This document shows positions 19,797-28,269 of a stretch of 43,313 nucleotides of DNA, piece by piece; the stretch's first letter is position 1, and each line of letters opens with the position of its first letter. This stretch comes from Burkholderiales bacterium Ga0074133. Lineage in GTDB: Bacteria > Pseudomonadota > Gammaproteobacteria > Burkholderiales > Burkholderiaceae_C. The stretch is taken from assembly GCA_001464865.1 (NCBI GenBank), contig LNEG01000242.1, positions 1 to 43,313 of the forward strand. The letters run 5' to 3'. The notes beneath the pieces are model-generated. The model had not been told where the DNA came from. It searched no databases and saw nothing but the letters and a program-made list of their open reading frames with translations. Both the position numbers and the translations under genes were made by a program.

Positions 19797-19810
19797 GCAT
19801 ATGTATATGC
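19797..19810. promoter_or_regulatory. Palindrome upstream of the sulfur module, candidate operator
   Basis: GCATAT-GT-ATATGC, a perfect dyad, lies 186 bp before the cytochrome start. About 10 bp further on, a weak sigma70-like pair TTGTTA / TCTAAA with an 18-bp spacer can be drawn (19819-19848). The dyad could bind a dimeric regulator of the sulfur genes. No regulator gene lies nearby. The dyad is seen; its function is inferred. Confidence 0.4.
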
Positions 19811-19995
19811 CGTGATAGTTGTTACACCTGAACACGGATCTGTCTAAACTGCCCGCCGAGATCTCCGCCGGCGCGGGCCGCTTCAACGCACCGCCGGCCC
19901 CTGCCTGCTGACTGCCACGGAGCGCTGCACGGGTGTTCTGTCGCAGGGTGATCTCGCAAGGTCGTACCTCTCGCTATCGGTCCCAAGGCATCCAC

Positions 19996-20361
19996 ATGAA
20001 CCTGCGCAACCTCACTTCCCTGGCCCCGCGTTGGCAGCCCTCCAGCCTGCTCCAAACACTGTGTGGCGCTCTGGCGCTGCTGGGCGCCACCACGGCACTG
20101 GCCCAGACCACTCCGCCACTGTCCCAGCAGCAGGTGAAGCTGCTGGCAGCCACCTGTGCCAGCTGCCATGGCACGGACGGCGGCTTTGCCGGCCCCATTC
20201 CTGCCATCGCCGGGCGCCCGGCCGACGTGCTGTCGATGCAATTGCTCAACTACAAGCACCGCGCGCCTGCGGGCACCACGGTGATGGACCGCATCGCCAA
20301 GGGCTACACCGACGAGGAACTGCGCGCGCTGGCCTCGCATTTCTCATCGATCCGCAAGTGA
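19996..20361 (+). CDS. Periplasmic monoheme cytochrome c, partner of the sulfide dehydrogenase
   Basis: A 121-residue class I cytochrome c. A signal peptide (TLCGALALLGATTALAQ, cut near residue 37) precedes one heme site, Cys54-Ala-Ser-Cys57-His58. Met97 (GTTVMDRIAKG) is the likely sixth heme ligand. It lies 11 bp before the flavocytochrome c flavoprotein gene and so is the probable electron-accepting subunit (FccA/SoxE-like). The start ATG 19996 gives a proper signal peptide; the frame is open further upstream. A single heme means a smaller subunit than the diheme form of Allochromatium. Confidence 0.88.
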   Translation: MNLRNLTSLAPRWQPSSLLQTLCGALALLGATTALAQTTPPLSQQQVKLLAATCASCHGTDGGFAGPIPAIAGRPADVLSMQLLNYKHRAPAGTTVMDRIAKGYTDEELRALASHFSSIRK

Positions 20362-20372
20362 AGGGGACCACC

Positions 20373-21716
20373 ATGCAACACAACCAACCCGTCCTCGACA
20401 ACATCAGTACGCCAACAGCCCCCTCGCGCCGCCGGTTCCTGCACGGCCTGAGCGCAGCGTCCATGCTGCCCGTGCTGGCCGCCTGCTCCACCACCTCGCT
20501 CGGGCGTGCGCCTGCGGGCCGCGTGGTGGTGGTGGGCGGTGGCTTTGGCGGCGCCACGGCAGCCAAGTACATCAAGCGCGCCAACCCGGCGGTGGATGTG
20601 GTGCTGATAGAGCCCAACAAGCGGTTTCACACCTGCCCCATGTCCAACCTCGTGCTGGCGGGCGAGCGCACGATGGACTCGATCTCGCACGGCTACGACG
20701 AGCTGCAGGGGACCTACGGCGTGCGTGTGGTGCATGCCCGGGCCGACGACGTGAACCCGGCGGCACGCACGGTGCGCCTGTCCACCGGCACGGTGCTGGA
20801 ATACGACCGCCTGCTGCTGTCCCCCGGCATTGACTTCCGCTGGAACGCGATCGAGGGATACGACGAGCGTGCGTCCGAACTGGCCCCCCATGCCTGGCGT
20901 GCCGGGCCGCAGACCATGCTGCTGCGCCGCCAGCTCGAAAGCATCCAGGATGGCGGTACGTTTGTGCTCAGCGTGCCGCCCGACCCGTTCCGCTGCCCGC
21001 CCGGCCCCTATGAGCGCGCGAGCCTGATCGCCCACTACTTCAGCCGCCACAAGCCCCGCTCCAAGGTGCTGATCCTGGACGCCAAGGACAACTTTTCCAA
21101 GCAGGGCCTGTTCCAGGCCGCCTGGAAGAAGCTGTACGGCGACCGCATCGAATGGGTGGGCCTGTCCAAGGACGGCCGCGTGGTGCGAGTCGATGCGGCG
21201 CGGCGCGAGGTGCAGACGGAATTCGGCACGATCCACAAGGCCGCCGTGCTGAACGTGGTGCCACCCCAGAAGGCCGGCTTCATCGCCGAGCGCGCAGGCG
21301 TCACCGACGCCTCGGGCTGGGTGCCGGTGCATGCCAACACGTTCGAGTCGCGCCAGCAAAAGGACATCTACGTGGTGGGCGATGCCACCATTGCTGCGCC
21401 CATGCCCAAGTCGGGCTTCACGGCCAACACGCAGGCCAAGGTGGCCGCGGCCGCCATCGTGGCGTCCCTCGACGGCAGCACGCCTGCGCAGGCCCTGTGG
21501 GTGAATACCTGCTACAGCCTGGCTTCGCCCGACTACGGCGTCACGGTGGCCGGCGTGTTCCGCGTCGAGAACGACAAGATCATCAGCGTCCCCAACTCGG
21601 GCGGCCTGAGCAGCGCCAATGCCGACGACAGCATCCGCCGCACCGAGGCCGCCTACGCCCAGGGCTGGTACCAGGCGATCAGCCAGGACACCTGGGGCAC
21701 GCCGCGCCCGGCCTGA
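20373..21716 (+). CDS. fccB: Flavocytochrome c sulfide dehydrogenase, FAD subunit
   Basis: Periplasmic flavoprotein that oxidises sulfide and passes electrons to its cytochrome partner. It has 447 residues. The Tat motif SRRRFLHG (from residue 18) and the cleavage region LPVLAACS make the export signal; Cys38 fits a lipobox, so it may be a lipoprotein. FAD binding: VVVVGGGFGGATAAKYIKRA. Redox cysteines typical of the family are Cys88 (HTCPMSNLVLAG) and Cys380 (NTCYSLASPDYG). ATG 20373 follows AAGGGGACCACC. FCSD homologs can also act on other sulfur donors, so the exact substrate is unproved. Confidence 0.88.
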   Translation: MQHNQPVLDNISTPTAPSRRRFLHGLSAASMLPVLAACSTTSLGRAPAGRVVVVGGGFGGATAAKYIKRANPAVDVVLIEPNKRFHTCPMSNLVLAGERTMDSISHGYDELQGTYGVRVVHARADDVNPAARTVRLSTGTVLEYDRLLLSPGIDFRWNAIEGYDERASELAPHAWRAGPQTMLLRRQLESIQDGGTFVLSVPPDPFRCPPGPYERASLIAHYFSRHKPRSKVLILDAKDNFSKQGLFQAAWKKLYGDRIEWVGLSKDGRVVRVDAARREVQTEFGTIHKAAVLNVVPPQKAGFIAERAGVTDASGWVPVHANTFESRQQKDIYVVGDATIAAPMPKSGFTANTQAKVAAAAIVASLDGSTPAQALWVNTCYSLASPDYGVTVAGVFRVENDKIISVPNSGGLSSANADDSIRRTEAAYAQGWYQAISQDTWGTPRPA

Positions 21717-21736
21717 GAACCTGTGCCAAGGCCGCA

Positions 21737-22855
21737 ATGATCGACTGGAACGCCATCCCGGCGGAACAACGCGAAGCCTGGGTGCTGGGGGCGACGGCCG
21801 CCATGGGCCTGACCTACGGTGCGCTCGCCCAGGGCAGCCGTCTGTGTTTCCTGCGCGCAGTGCAGGTCGCCTTTGCGCGCACCCAGCATGCACCGCTGCG
21901 CCTGTTCGCCGTGGCGATGGCCGCGGCGCTCATCGGCAGCCAGTGGCTGTCGGTGGCCGCCGATGTGGACCTGCGGCAGTCGCTGTATGCGCAAAGCCGG
22001 GTTTCGTGGGTGATGGTGGCGCTGGGCGGCGTGCTGTTTGGCTACGGCATGGCGCTGGCCAATGCCTGCGGGGCGCGCAGCCTGGTGCTGCTGGGCAGCG
22101 GCAACCTGCGCTCGCTGGTCACGCTGCTGTGCCTGGCGGTGGGGGCGTCTGCCACGCTGACGGGCGTGCTGGCCCCGCTGCGCATTCGCCTGACCGAAGC
22201 CACCCCAACCCCGCTGGCTGCCACCACCCTGCCCGACTGGCTGGCCGGGCTGGTGGCGATGCCCGACGCGGCGGCGCGGTGGGGCAGTGTGGCGCTGCTC
22301 GTGGCGGGCCTGCTGGGCTGGGCGTTCACCCGCCGGGACAAGGCTGCAGCCCCTGATGCCACCGCTGCAAAGGCCTCCTCGTCCTCCTCCTCGCCCTGGC
22401 GCACGCTGCTGCCGGGCGTGCTGATCGGCCTGCTGGTGCCGCTGGGCTGGTGGATCACTGGCCGCCTGGGGGCCGACGATTTCGAGCCTGTGCCCCTGGC
22501 ATCCATCACCTTTGTGGCCCCGGTGGCCCAGGCCCTGCAGTACCTGCAGCTGTCCACGGGCGTCGCGCTGGGCCATGGCGCGGTGCTGTGCGCCGGCGTG
22601 CTGGCAGGCGCATGGGCCAGCGCGCTGCTGCGCCGTGATTTCCAGTGGCAAGGGTTCACCAGCGCGGCGCAAACAGGCCGCTCGATGGCGGGCGGCGTGC
22701 TCATGGGTGTGGGCGGCGTGCTGGCGCTGGGCTGCTCCATCGGCCAGGGCCTGACGGGTTTTTCGACCCTGGCCCTGAGCACCTACCCCGCGCTGGCGGG
22801 CATCGTGGCAGGCGCCTGGCTGGCCGGACGCACCACCACCCATCAAGGACAATGA
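21737..22855 (+). CDS. YeeE/YedE-type sulfur-compound membrane transporter
   Basis: Multi-spanning inner-membrane protein of 372 residues, YeeE/YedE family (thiosulfate uptake in characterised members). Hallmarks are GSRLCFLRA near the N-terminus, GMALANACGARSLVLLGSGN and GCSIGQGLTGFSTLAL near the C-terminus; their cysteines are typical of the transport path. A low-complexity serine run (~residue 213-219) sits in a loop. The start ATG 21737 is 20 bp after the flavoprotein gene. Its neighbours suggest movement of sulfane sulfur or thiosulfate across the membrane. Confidence 0.87.
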   Translation: MIDWNAIPAEQREAWVLGATAAMGLTYGALAQGSRLCFLRAVQVAFARTQHAPLRLFAVAMAAALIGSQWLSVAADVDLRQSLYAQSRVSWVMVALGGVLFGYGMALANACGARSLVLLGSGNLRSLVTLLCLAVGASATLTGVLAPLRIRLTEATPTPLAATTLPDWLAGLVAMPDAAARWGSVALLVAGLLGWAFTRRDKAAAPDATAAKASSSSSSPWRTLLPGVLIGLLVPLGWWITGRLGADDFEPVPLASITFVAPVAQALQYLQLSTGVALGHGAVLCAGVLAGAWASALLRRDFQWQGFTSAAQTGRSMAGGVLMGVGGVLALGCSIGQGLTGFSTLALSTYPALAGIVAGAWLAGRTTTHQGQ

Positions 22856-22859
22856 CGCG

Positions 22860-23639
22860 ATGCACCGAAGAAACTGCCTTTTGACCCTGGGCGCACTGCT
22901 GGCCGCACGCACGGCCAGCGCGCAAGACGCCACTGCCAGCACCTTTGCCCCCGCCCAGCAACTGCTGCGCGGGCGCACCGTGCAGGCCGCGGGGCTGGAA
23001 CTGGATGTCCCCGCGCTGTCAGAAAACGGCGGGGCCGTGCCGCTGGGCGTGGCCTTTCGCGGCGTACTGCCTGCGGGCGAAACACTGGTGGCCATCCACC
23101 TGCTGGCCACGCGCAACCCCAACCCCGGCCTGCTGAGCTTTGACCTGCCCGGCGACCGGGTGCTGCCCGACTTTGCCACCCGCGTGCGCCTGGCCGAGAG
23201 CCAGACGGTGATCGCCGTGGCGCTGGGCAGCAAGAACAGCGCCTGGGTCGCGCAGCGCAAGGTGCAGGTCACCGTCAGTGGCTGCCTGGGCGGTGGTGAG
23301 GCCGCGCAAAGCGAGGGCATGCGCTCGCCCCGCATCGCGCTGGCACGCCCTACCAAGGCGGGCGGCCCCATCGAGGTGAAGGCGCTGGTGCAGCACCCCA
23401 TGGAAACCGGCCTGCGCCCCGGCACCGACGGCAAGCTGCTGGCACAGAACCTGGTGCGCGACTTCACGCTGCGGATGGGCGAGCGCCCGGTGCTGACGGC
23501 ACGTTTTCAGACCGGCACGTCTGAAAACCCCTACCTGCGGTTCCTGCTGCAACCAGCGCCAGCAACCGGGCCTGCCGTCTTTACCTGGACCGACCAGGCT
23601 GGCCGCACGCTGCGCGAAGAACGCCCGCTCCCGGCTTGA
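22860..23639 (+). CDS. SoxY-SoxZ fusion, sulfur-carrier protein
   Basis: A 259-residue exported protein. After a signal peptide (cut near residue 21) comes a SoxY-like domain (~30-145) ending in VTVSGCLGGG, with Cys142 at the place of the SoxY swinging-arm cysteine (GGCGG). A SoxZ-like domain follows (~156-259: PTKAGGPIEVKALVQHPMETG, FQTGTSENPYLRFLL). In ordinary Sox systems SoxY and SoxZ are separate and the cysteine is at the free SoxY C-terminus; here it is in an internal linker. It starts 4 bp after the transporter gene. No soxB, soxAX or soxCD is in the window. A related fused family serves quinoprotein dehydrogenases, which is an alternative reading. Confidence 0.85.
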   Translation: MHRRNCLLTLGALLAARTASAQDATASTFAPAQQLLRGRTVQAAGLELDVPALSENGGAVPLGVAFRGVLPAGETLVAIHLLATRNPNPGLLSFDLPGDRVLPDFATRVRLAESQTVIAVALGSKNSAWVAQRKVQVTVSGCLGGGEAAQSEGMRSPRIALARPTKAGGPIEVKALVQHPMETGLRPGTDGKLLAQNLVRDFTLRMGERPVLTARFQTGTSENPYLRFLLQPAPATGPAVFTWTDQAGRTLREERPLPA

Positions 23640-23685
23640 GGGCCAGATCGCCCACAGGTGCTGGCATCGCAAGTACCTGCGGCGG

Positions 23686-24573
23686 TCACTTCACGAGCAC
23701 ATCCCGCACCAGATAGCTGCCCGCAATGCCCGCAAACACCGTGGCTCCGAGCCAGTGGTTGATGCGAAATGCTCTGAAGCACCCCTCGCGCGTGCGGGTG
23801 CGGATGAGCGTGAAATGCCACACAGCCTGCGCCAGAGCCACCGCAATTGCTATATAAAATATAGCACCCAGGGCATATGATTCCAGGGCTACCGCCCAAA
23901 TACCCAGAAAAAGCAGGTAAAAGGCCACAATCGCGGCCACATCCAGCCGCCCGAGCGTGATGGCCGATGTCTTGATGCCGATCTTGAGGTCGTCATCCCG
24001 GTCGACCATGGCGTACTCGGTGTCATAGGCCAGCACCCAGAACAGGTTGCCCAGCCACATCCACCAGGCCACGGCCGGCACGCTGCCCTGCACGGCGGCA
24101 AACGCAATCACGATGCCGAAGTTGAACGCAATGCCCAGCACCGCCTGCGGCATGGCAATGATGCGCTTGGTGAACGGGTAGGCAATGGCCACCAGCACCG
24201 CAGGCACCGACCACGCAATGGCGGCGGCGTTGGTGGTGAGCACCAGGCCAAACGACACCAGCGCCAGCGCCGCGCCCAGGGCCAGCGCCTCCTTCACGCT
24301 CACGGCGCCCGTGGTGACAGGTCGCTGCGCCGTGCGCTTGACGTGCCTGTCGAAGTCGCGGTCCGCCACGTCGTTCACGCAGCAGCCTGCGCTGCGCATG
24401 AGGATGGTGCCCAGCACAAACACGACCAGCAGGTGCCAGCCCGGAAACCCGTCGGCCGCGATCCACAGCGCGCTCAGGGTGGGCCACAGGCACACCAGCC
24501 AGCCCGCGGGGCGGTCCCAGCGGATGAGGTCCAGGTACAGGGCAAGGCGGCTGCGGAGCGGGTCGGTCGGCAT
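23686..24573 (-). CDS. ubiA: 4-hydroxybenzoate octaprenyltransferase
   Basis: Inner-membrane prenyltransferase of ubiquinone synthesis; joins 4-hydroxybenzoate to the polyprenyl chain. It has 295 residues and about eight membrane helices. The two Asp-rich motifs are [19 protein letters not shown] (from residue 67) and [17 protein letters not shown] (~190-207). The start is ATG 24573 ([20 protein letters not shown]); the frame stays open for almost 3 kb upstream, but that is antisense to the kinase gene. It converges on the SoxYZ gene with a 46-bp gap and diverges from the kinase operon. An AT-rich palindrome lies within its coding sequence. Confidence 0.95.
   Translation of the reverse strand: MPTDPLRSRLALYLDLIRWDRPAGWLVCLWPTLSALWIAADGFPGWHLLVVFVLGTILMRSAGCCVNDVADRDFDRHVKRTAQRPVTTGAVSVKEALALGAALALVSFGLVLTTNAAAIAWSVPAVLVAIAYPFTKRIIAMPQAVLGIAFNFGIVIAFAAVQGSVPAVAWWMWLGNLFWVLAYDTEYAMVDRDDDLKIGIKTSAITLGRLDVAAIVAFYLLFLGIWAVALESYALGAIFYIAIAVALAQAVWHFTLIRTRTREGCFRAFRINHWLGATVFAGIAGSYLVRDVLVK
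23848..23866. repeat. AT-rich palindrome inside ubiA
   Basis: Perfect 8-base arms TGCTATAT and ATATAGCA with an AAA loop. On the ubiA strand it encodes part of the hydrophobic stretch [11 protein letters not shown], in a late membrane helix. It stands out from the GC-rich surroundings and matches the intergenic palindromes at 11556, 19741 and 39379. This suggests that the element inserted into, or is tolerated by, the gene. Confidence 0.6.
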
Positions 24574-24768
24574 GCGGACGGGAAGGTGCGTGAAAGGAAA
24601 CGAAAGCGCCGTGGCTGCGACGGCGCGTGATCGCGAGGGCCCGAATGTAGCAGCGCATGTGCTGCAGTTGGTTACAAAACGCGCCCCCGCCCAGGCGCTG
24701 CGAGGCCCTGTCCGGGGGGGACAAAAAGGTACAGTCGTTCGCTTCGCCTGAACCGGAACCGTCGCCCC

Positions 24769-27700
24769 ATGACCGCCACGCCCAGCCTTCAGCGCACCGC
24801 CGCCCGTTTTGCCATCCCCCGCACGCTGGCGGCAGGCTTCCTGGTGGCCGCTCTCGCCACCCTGGTGATCGCGGCCGTCAACTACCGCTCTGCTGAAACC
24901 CGCGCCGACGCTGTGCGGGCCATGGACCGCGCCTCGCTGGCCATGCGCCAGCTCAACCTGTTCAACGCATCCATCAAGGATGCCGAGACGGGCCAGCGCG
25001 GCTACCTCCTCACAGGCGACGTCGCCTATCTGCAGCCCTATGAGACCGCCGTCGCCGACATGCAGCAGCATCTGGACAGGCTCAAGGCGCAAGCGGAGGA
25101 TCTTCCCTCGCACCAGCAGCTCGTGACGCAGCTCGACGGGTTGCACCGGCAAAAACTGCGCGAGCTGAACCAGACCATTGCGCTGCGCCGGGCTGGCGAT
25201 CTGGACGGTGCCATGGCGCTGGTCAATGGCGGCGAGGGCAAGAACATCATGGACCGCGTGCGCGACACGGTGGAGGCATTGCGCACGCAGCAGACGGAAC
25301 TGCTCGACACCCGGCGCCAGCAGTGGGTGGACGCCGCCAGCAATGACAACCTGTACTCCGCGGGCGGTTCGCTGTTGCTGCTGGTGCTCATCTGCATCTC
25401 GGCCTGGAGTACGGCCCGGGAATACCGCAGGCACGCACTCGAGGCCTGGGTCTCGGCCGGGCTGAACGGCCTGAGCCAGCGCATCCAGGGCGACCATCGC
25501 CTGGAAGAGCTGGGCCCGCTGGCGCTGGAGTACCTGGCCACCTACCTCATGGCCCCGGTGGGGGCGGGGTATGTGGCCGAGCCCGATGGCAGCTTTACGC
25601 TGTTTGGCGGCTACGCCGTGCCGCGCGAACGCCTGCAGCAGACCGTGCTGCCGGGCGAGGGCCTGGTGGGTCAGGCAGCGCGCTCGCGCGCGATGGTGCA
25701 TGTGCGCGACGTGCCGGGGGCCTACCTGCAGGTGTCGTCCAGCACCGGGCAGTCCGCTCCGGCAGAGGTACTGATTGCGCCCGCGGTGGAAAACCGCCGC
25801 GTCTTTGCAGTCATTGAACTGGGCTTTTACCGTGCCGTGGGCGACGCAGAGCGCAACCTGATGGAACGCGCATCCGAGATGCTGGCTGTGGCGGTCCGGT
25901 CGGCCATCGACCGCAACCGCCTGCAGGACCTGCTGGAGGAAACCCAGCGCCAGTCCGAGGAGCTGCAGACCCAGCAGGAAGAGCTGCGCGTGAACAACGA
26001 GGAGCTGGAGCAGCAAAGCCGCGTGCTGCAGGAATCGCAGGCGCAGATGGAGGTGCAGCAGACCGAGCTGGAGCAGACCAACGCCCATCTCGAAGAGCAG
26101 ACCCAGCAGCTGGAATACCAGCGCGAGCAGATGCTGCGCGCCCAGAGCGCACTGACCGACAAGGCCCGCGAGCTGGAGCTGGCCAGCGAATACAAGAGCG
26201 AATTCCTGGCCAACATGAGCCACGAGCTGCGCACACCGCTGAACTCCACGCTCATCCTGGCCAAGCTGCTGGCCGACAACAAGGCCGGCAACCTCAGCGC
26301 CGACCAGGTGAAATACGCGCAGACCATCCATGCCGCCGGCAACGACCTGCTGGCGCTCATCAACGACATCCTCGACCTGTCCAAGATCGAGGCCGGCCAG
26401 GCCACGGTGTCGGTCGAGCCGGTGAACATTGCCAAGGCGCTGCAGGCGCTGGTGGACCCGCTGCGCCCGCTGGCGGCAGACAAGGGGCTGGTGATCGACT
26501 TGTCGGTGGCGCCCGATGTGCCCGCCGGCATGGAAACCGACCCGCTGCGCCTGGGCCAGGTGCTCAAGAACCTGCTGTCCAACGCGATGAAGTTCACCGA
26601 ACAGGGTACGGTGGCCCTGCATGTGTCGCGCAACCCCGACGAAACGCTGTCGTTTGCCGTGAAGGACACCGGCATCGGCATCCCGGCGCACCAGCAGGAA
26701 CTGATCTTCGAGGCATTCCGGCAGGCCGACGGCAGCACGCACCGCAAGTACGGGGGCACCGGGCTGGGGCTGTCGATCTCGCGCGACCTGGCGCAGCTGC
26801 TGGGCGGCAAGCTGTCGGTGCAGAGCACGCCGGGCGAAGGCAGCGTCTTCACCCTGGTGGTACCGGTACGCCTTGCGCCACAGACCGATGTGGACACCGA
26901 GATCCCGGTCGCCGCAGCCACCCGGGACGCGGCACCCGGCACCATCCCGTCGGCAGCGGCACCTGCCATGGCGGCGAGCCCCCGCGGTACACGCGATGCG
27001 GCCACGGCCAGGGCGCTGGCGCCTGCACCGGCGGGCCACGCTGCGGCAGCCGCAGGCAACACCACGGTACGGCCCGCAGGCACCCGCAGCATCCTCGTCA
27101 TCGAGGACGACCACCGGTTCGCCCAGATCCTGCAGGACCTGGCGCGCGAAATGGACTTTGAATGCCACCTGGCCGCCAACGCTGCCGACGGCCTGGCCAT
27201 CGCCGCGCAGACGCTGCCCAGCGCCATCGTGCTGGACGTGAACCTGCCCGATTTTTCGGGCCTGGGTGTGCTCGACCAGCTCAAGCGCAACCCGGCCACG
27301 CGCCACATCCCCGTGCATGTGGTGTCGGTGGCCGACTACGCGCAGGAAGCCATGGGCCGCGGTGCCGTGGGCTACGCACTCAAGCCTGTGGCGCGCGAGG
27401 AACTGGTGGAGGCCCTGCAGCGGCTGGAAGCCAAGTTCACGCAGGACCTGCGGCGGGTGCTGGTGGTGGAAGACGACGAACGCCAGCGTGAAAGCGTGCG
27501 CCACCTGCTCAGCCGCGACGACGTGGAGATCGTCTGCGCAGGCACCGCCGCGGCGGCGCTCTCACACCTGCGTGGCTCCACCTTCGACTGCATGGTGATG
27601 GACCTGAACCTGCCCGACCAGAACGGCTACGAACTGCTGCAAGAGATGGCGGAACAAGACGGCGTGTCGTTCCCGCCCGTCATCGTCTACACCGGCCGGG

Positions 27701-28269
27701 CGCTGTCGCGCGACGAAGAGCAGCAGCTGCGCCGCTTCTCGCGCTCCATCATCATCAAGGACGCGCGCTCGCCCGAGCGGCTGCTCGATGAGGTGACGCT
27801 GTTCCTGCACCAGGTGGAGTCCGAACTGTCGGACGAGCACCAGCGCATGCTGCAGCAGGCCCGCAGCCGCGACACGGCGCTGGAGGGCCGCACCGTACTG
27901 GTGGTGGAAGACGATGTGCGCAACGTGTTTGCGCTGTCCAGCATCCTGGAGCCCACCGGCATTCGCGTGGAGATTGCCCGCAATGGCCGAGAAGCCCTCC
28001 AGGCCCTGGAACGCGCAGGCACCGGCGGCAGCCCGGCAGTGGACCTGGTGCTGATGGACATCATGATGCCGGAGATGGACGGCTACACCGCCATGCGCGA
28101 GATCCGTGCGCAGCCCGGATGGCGGCGCCTGCCCATCATTGCACTGACCGCCAAAGCGATGAAGGACGACCAGGAAAGGTGCCTTGCCGCCGGAGCCAAC
28201 GACTACATCGCCAAGCCGCTCGACGTGGAAAAGCTGCTGTCGCTGGTACGGGTATGGATGCCCAAGTGA
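24769..28269 (+). CDS. CHASE3-GAF hybrid histidine kinase with three receiver domains
   Basis: A 1166-residue membrane sensor kinase. In order: TM1 (~19-37), a CHASE3-type periplasmic domain (~40-190), TM2 (~197-213), GAF domain (~240-385), a long Glu/Gln-rich coiled coil (~386-475), HisKA with phosphoacceptor His485 (SHELRTPLN), HATPase ([24 protein letters not shown]), an Ala/Pro-rich linker, then three receivers with phosphoacceptors Asp823, Asp945 and Asp1097. All three keep their acidic pockets. The coiled coil carries Glu pairs at 390/391, 397/398, 404/405 and 411/412. It heads a four-gene operon with cheR, cheB and a receiver-kinase; the signal is unknown. The 195-bp gap to ubiA shows no clear promoter. 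Confidence 0.92.
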   Translation: MTATPSLQRTAARFAIPRTLAAGFLVAALATLVIAAVNYRSAETRADAVRAMDRASLAMRQLNLFNASIKDAETGQRGYLLTGDVAYLQPYETAVADMQQHLDRLKAQAEDLPSHQQLVTQLDGLHRQKLRELNQTIALRRAGDLDGAMALVNGGEGKNIMDRVRDTVEALRTQQTELLDTRRQQWVDAASNDNLYSAGGSLLLLVLICISAWSTAREYRRHALEAWVSAGLNGLSQRIQGDHRLEELGPLALEYLATYLMAPVGAGYVAEPDGSFTLFGGYAVPRERLQQTVLPGEGLVGQAARSRAMVHVRDVPGAYLQVSSSTGQSAPAEVLIAPAVENRRVFAVIELGFYRAVGDAERNLMERASEMLAVAVRSAIDRNRLQDLLEETQRQSEELQTQQEELRVNNEELEQQSRVLQESQAQMEVQQTELEQTNAHLEEQTQQLEYQREQMLRAQSALTDKARELELASEYKSEFLANMSHELRTPLNSTLILAKLLADNKAGNLSADQVKYAQTIHAAGNDLLALINDILDLSKIEAGQATVSVEPVNIAKALQALVDPLRPLAADKGLVIDLSVAPDVPAGMETDPLRLGQVLKNLLSNAMKFTEQGTVALHVSRNPDETLSFAVKDTGIGIPAHQQELIFEAFRQADGSTHRKYGGTGLGLSISRDLAQLLGGKLSVQSTPGEGSVFTLVVPVRLAPQTDVDTEIPVAAATRDAAPGTIPSAAAPAMAASPRGTRDAATARALAPAPAGHAAAAAGNTTVRPAGTRSILVIEDDHRFAQILQDLAREMDFECHLAANAADGLAIAAQTLPSAIVLDVNLPDFSGLGVLDQLKRNPATRHIPVHVVSVADYAQEAMGRGAVGYALKPVAREELVEALQRLEAKFTQDLRRVLVVEDDERQRESVRHLLSRDDVEIVCAGTAAAALSHLRGSTFDCMVMDLNLPDQNGYELLQEMAEQDGVSFPPVIVYTGRALSRDEEQQLRRFSRSIIIKDARSPERLLDEVTLFLHQVESELSDEHQRMLQQARSRDTALEGRTVLVVEDDVRNVFALSSILEPTGIRVEIARNGREALQALERAGTGGSPAVDLVLMDIMMPEMDGYTAMREIRAQPGWRRLPIIALTAKAMKDDQERCLAAGANDYIAKPLDVEKLLSLVRVWMPK

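Noticed and set aside
20304-23467. Overlapping long minus-strand frames opposite the sulfur module
   Set aside because: No family resemblance, biased Arg/His/Gln composition, opposite genes with clear motifs.
19996-23639. A complete Sox thiosulfate-oxidation operon
   Set aside because: soxA, soxX, soxB and soxCD are absent from the window.
23640-23685. Imperfect CAGGTGC/GTACCTG stem between soxYZ and ubiA as a bidirectional terminator
   Set aside because: The stem has a mismatch and no T-run on either strand.
24574-27504. Very long minus-strand open frame continuous with ubiA and antisense to the hybrid kinase
   Set aside because: Only the last 295 codons match UbiA. The upstream part has no recognisable domain and lies opposite a well-formed kinase gene; open antisense frames are expected at this GC content.
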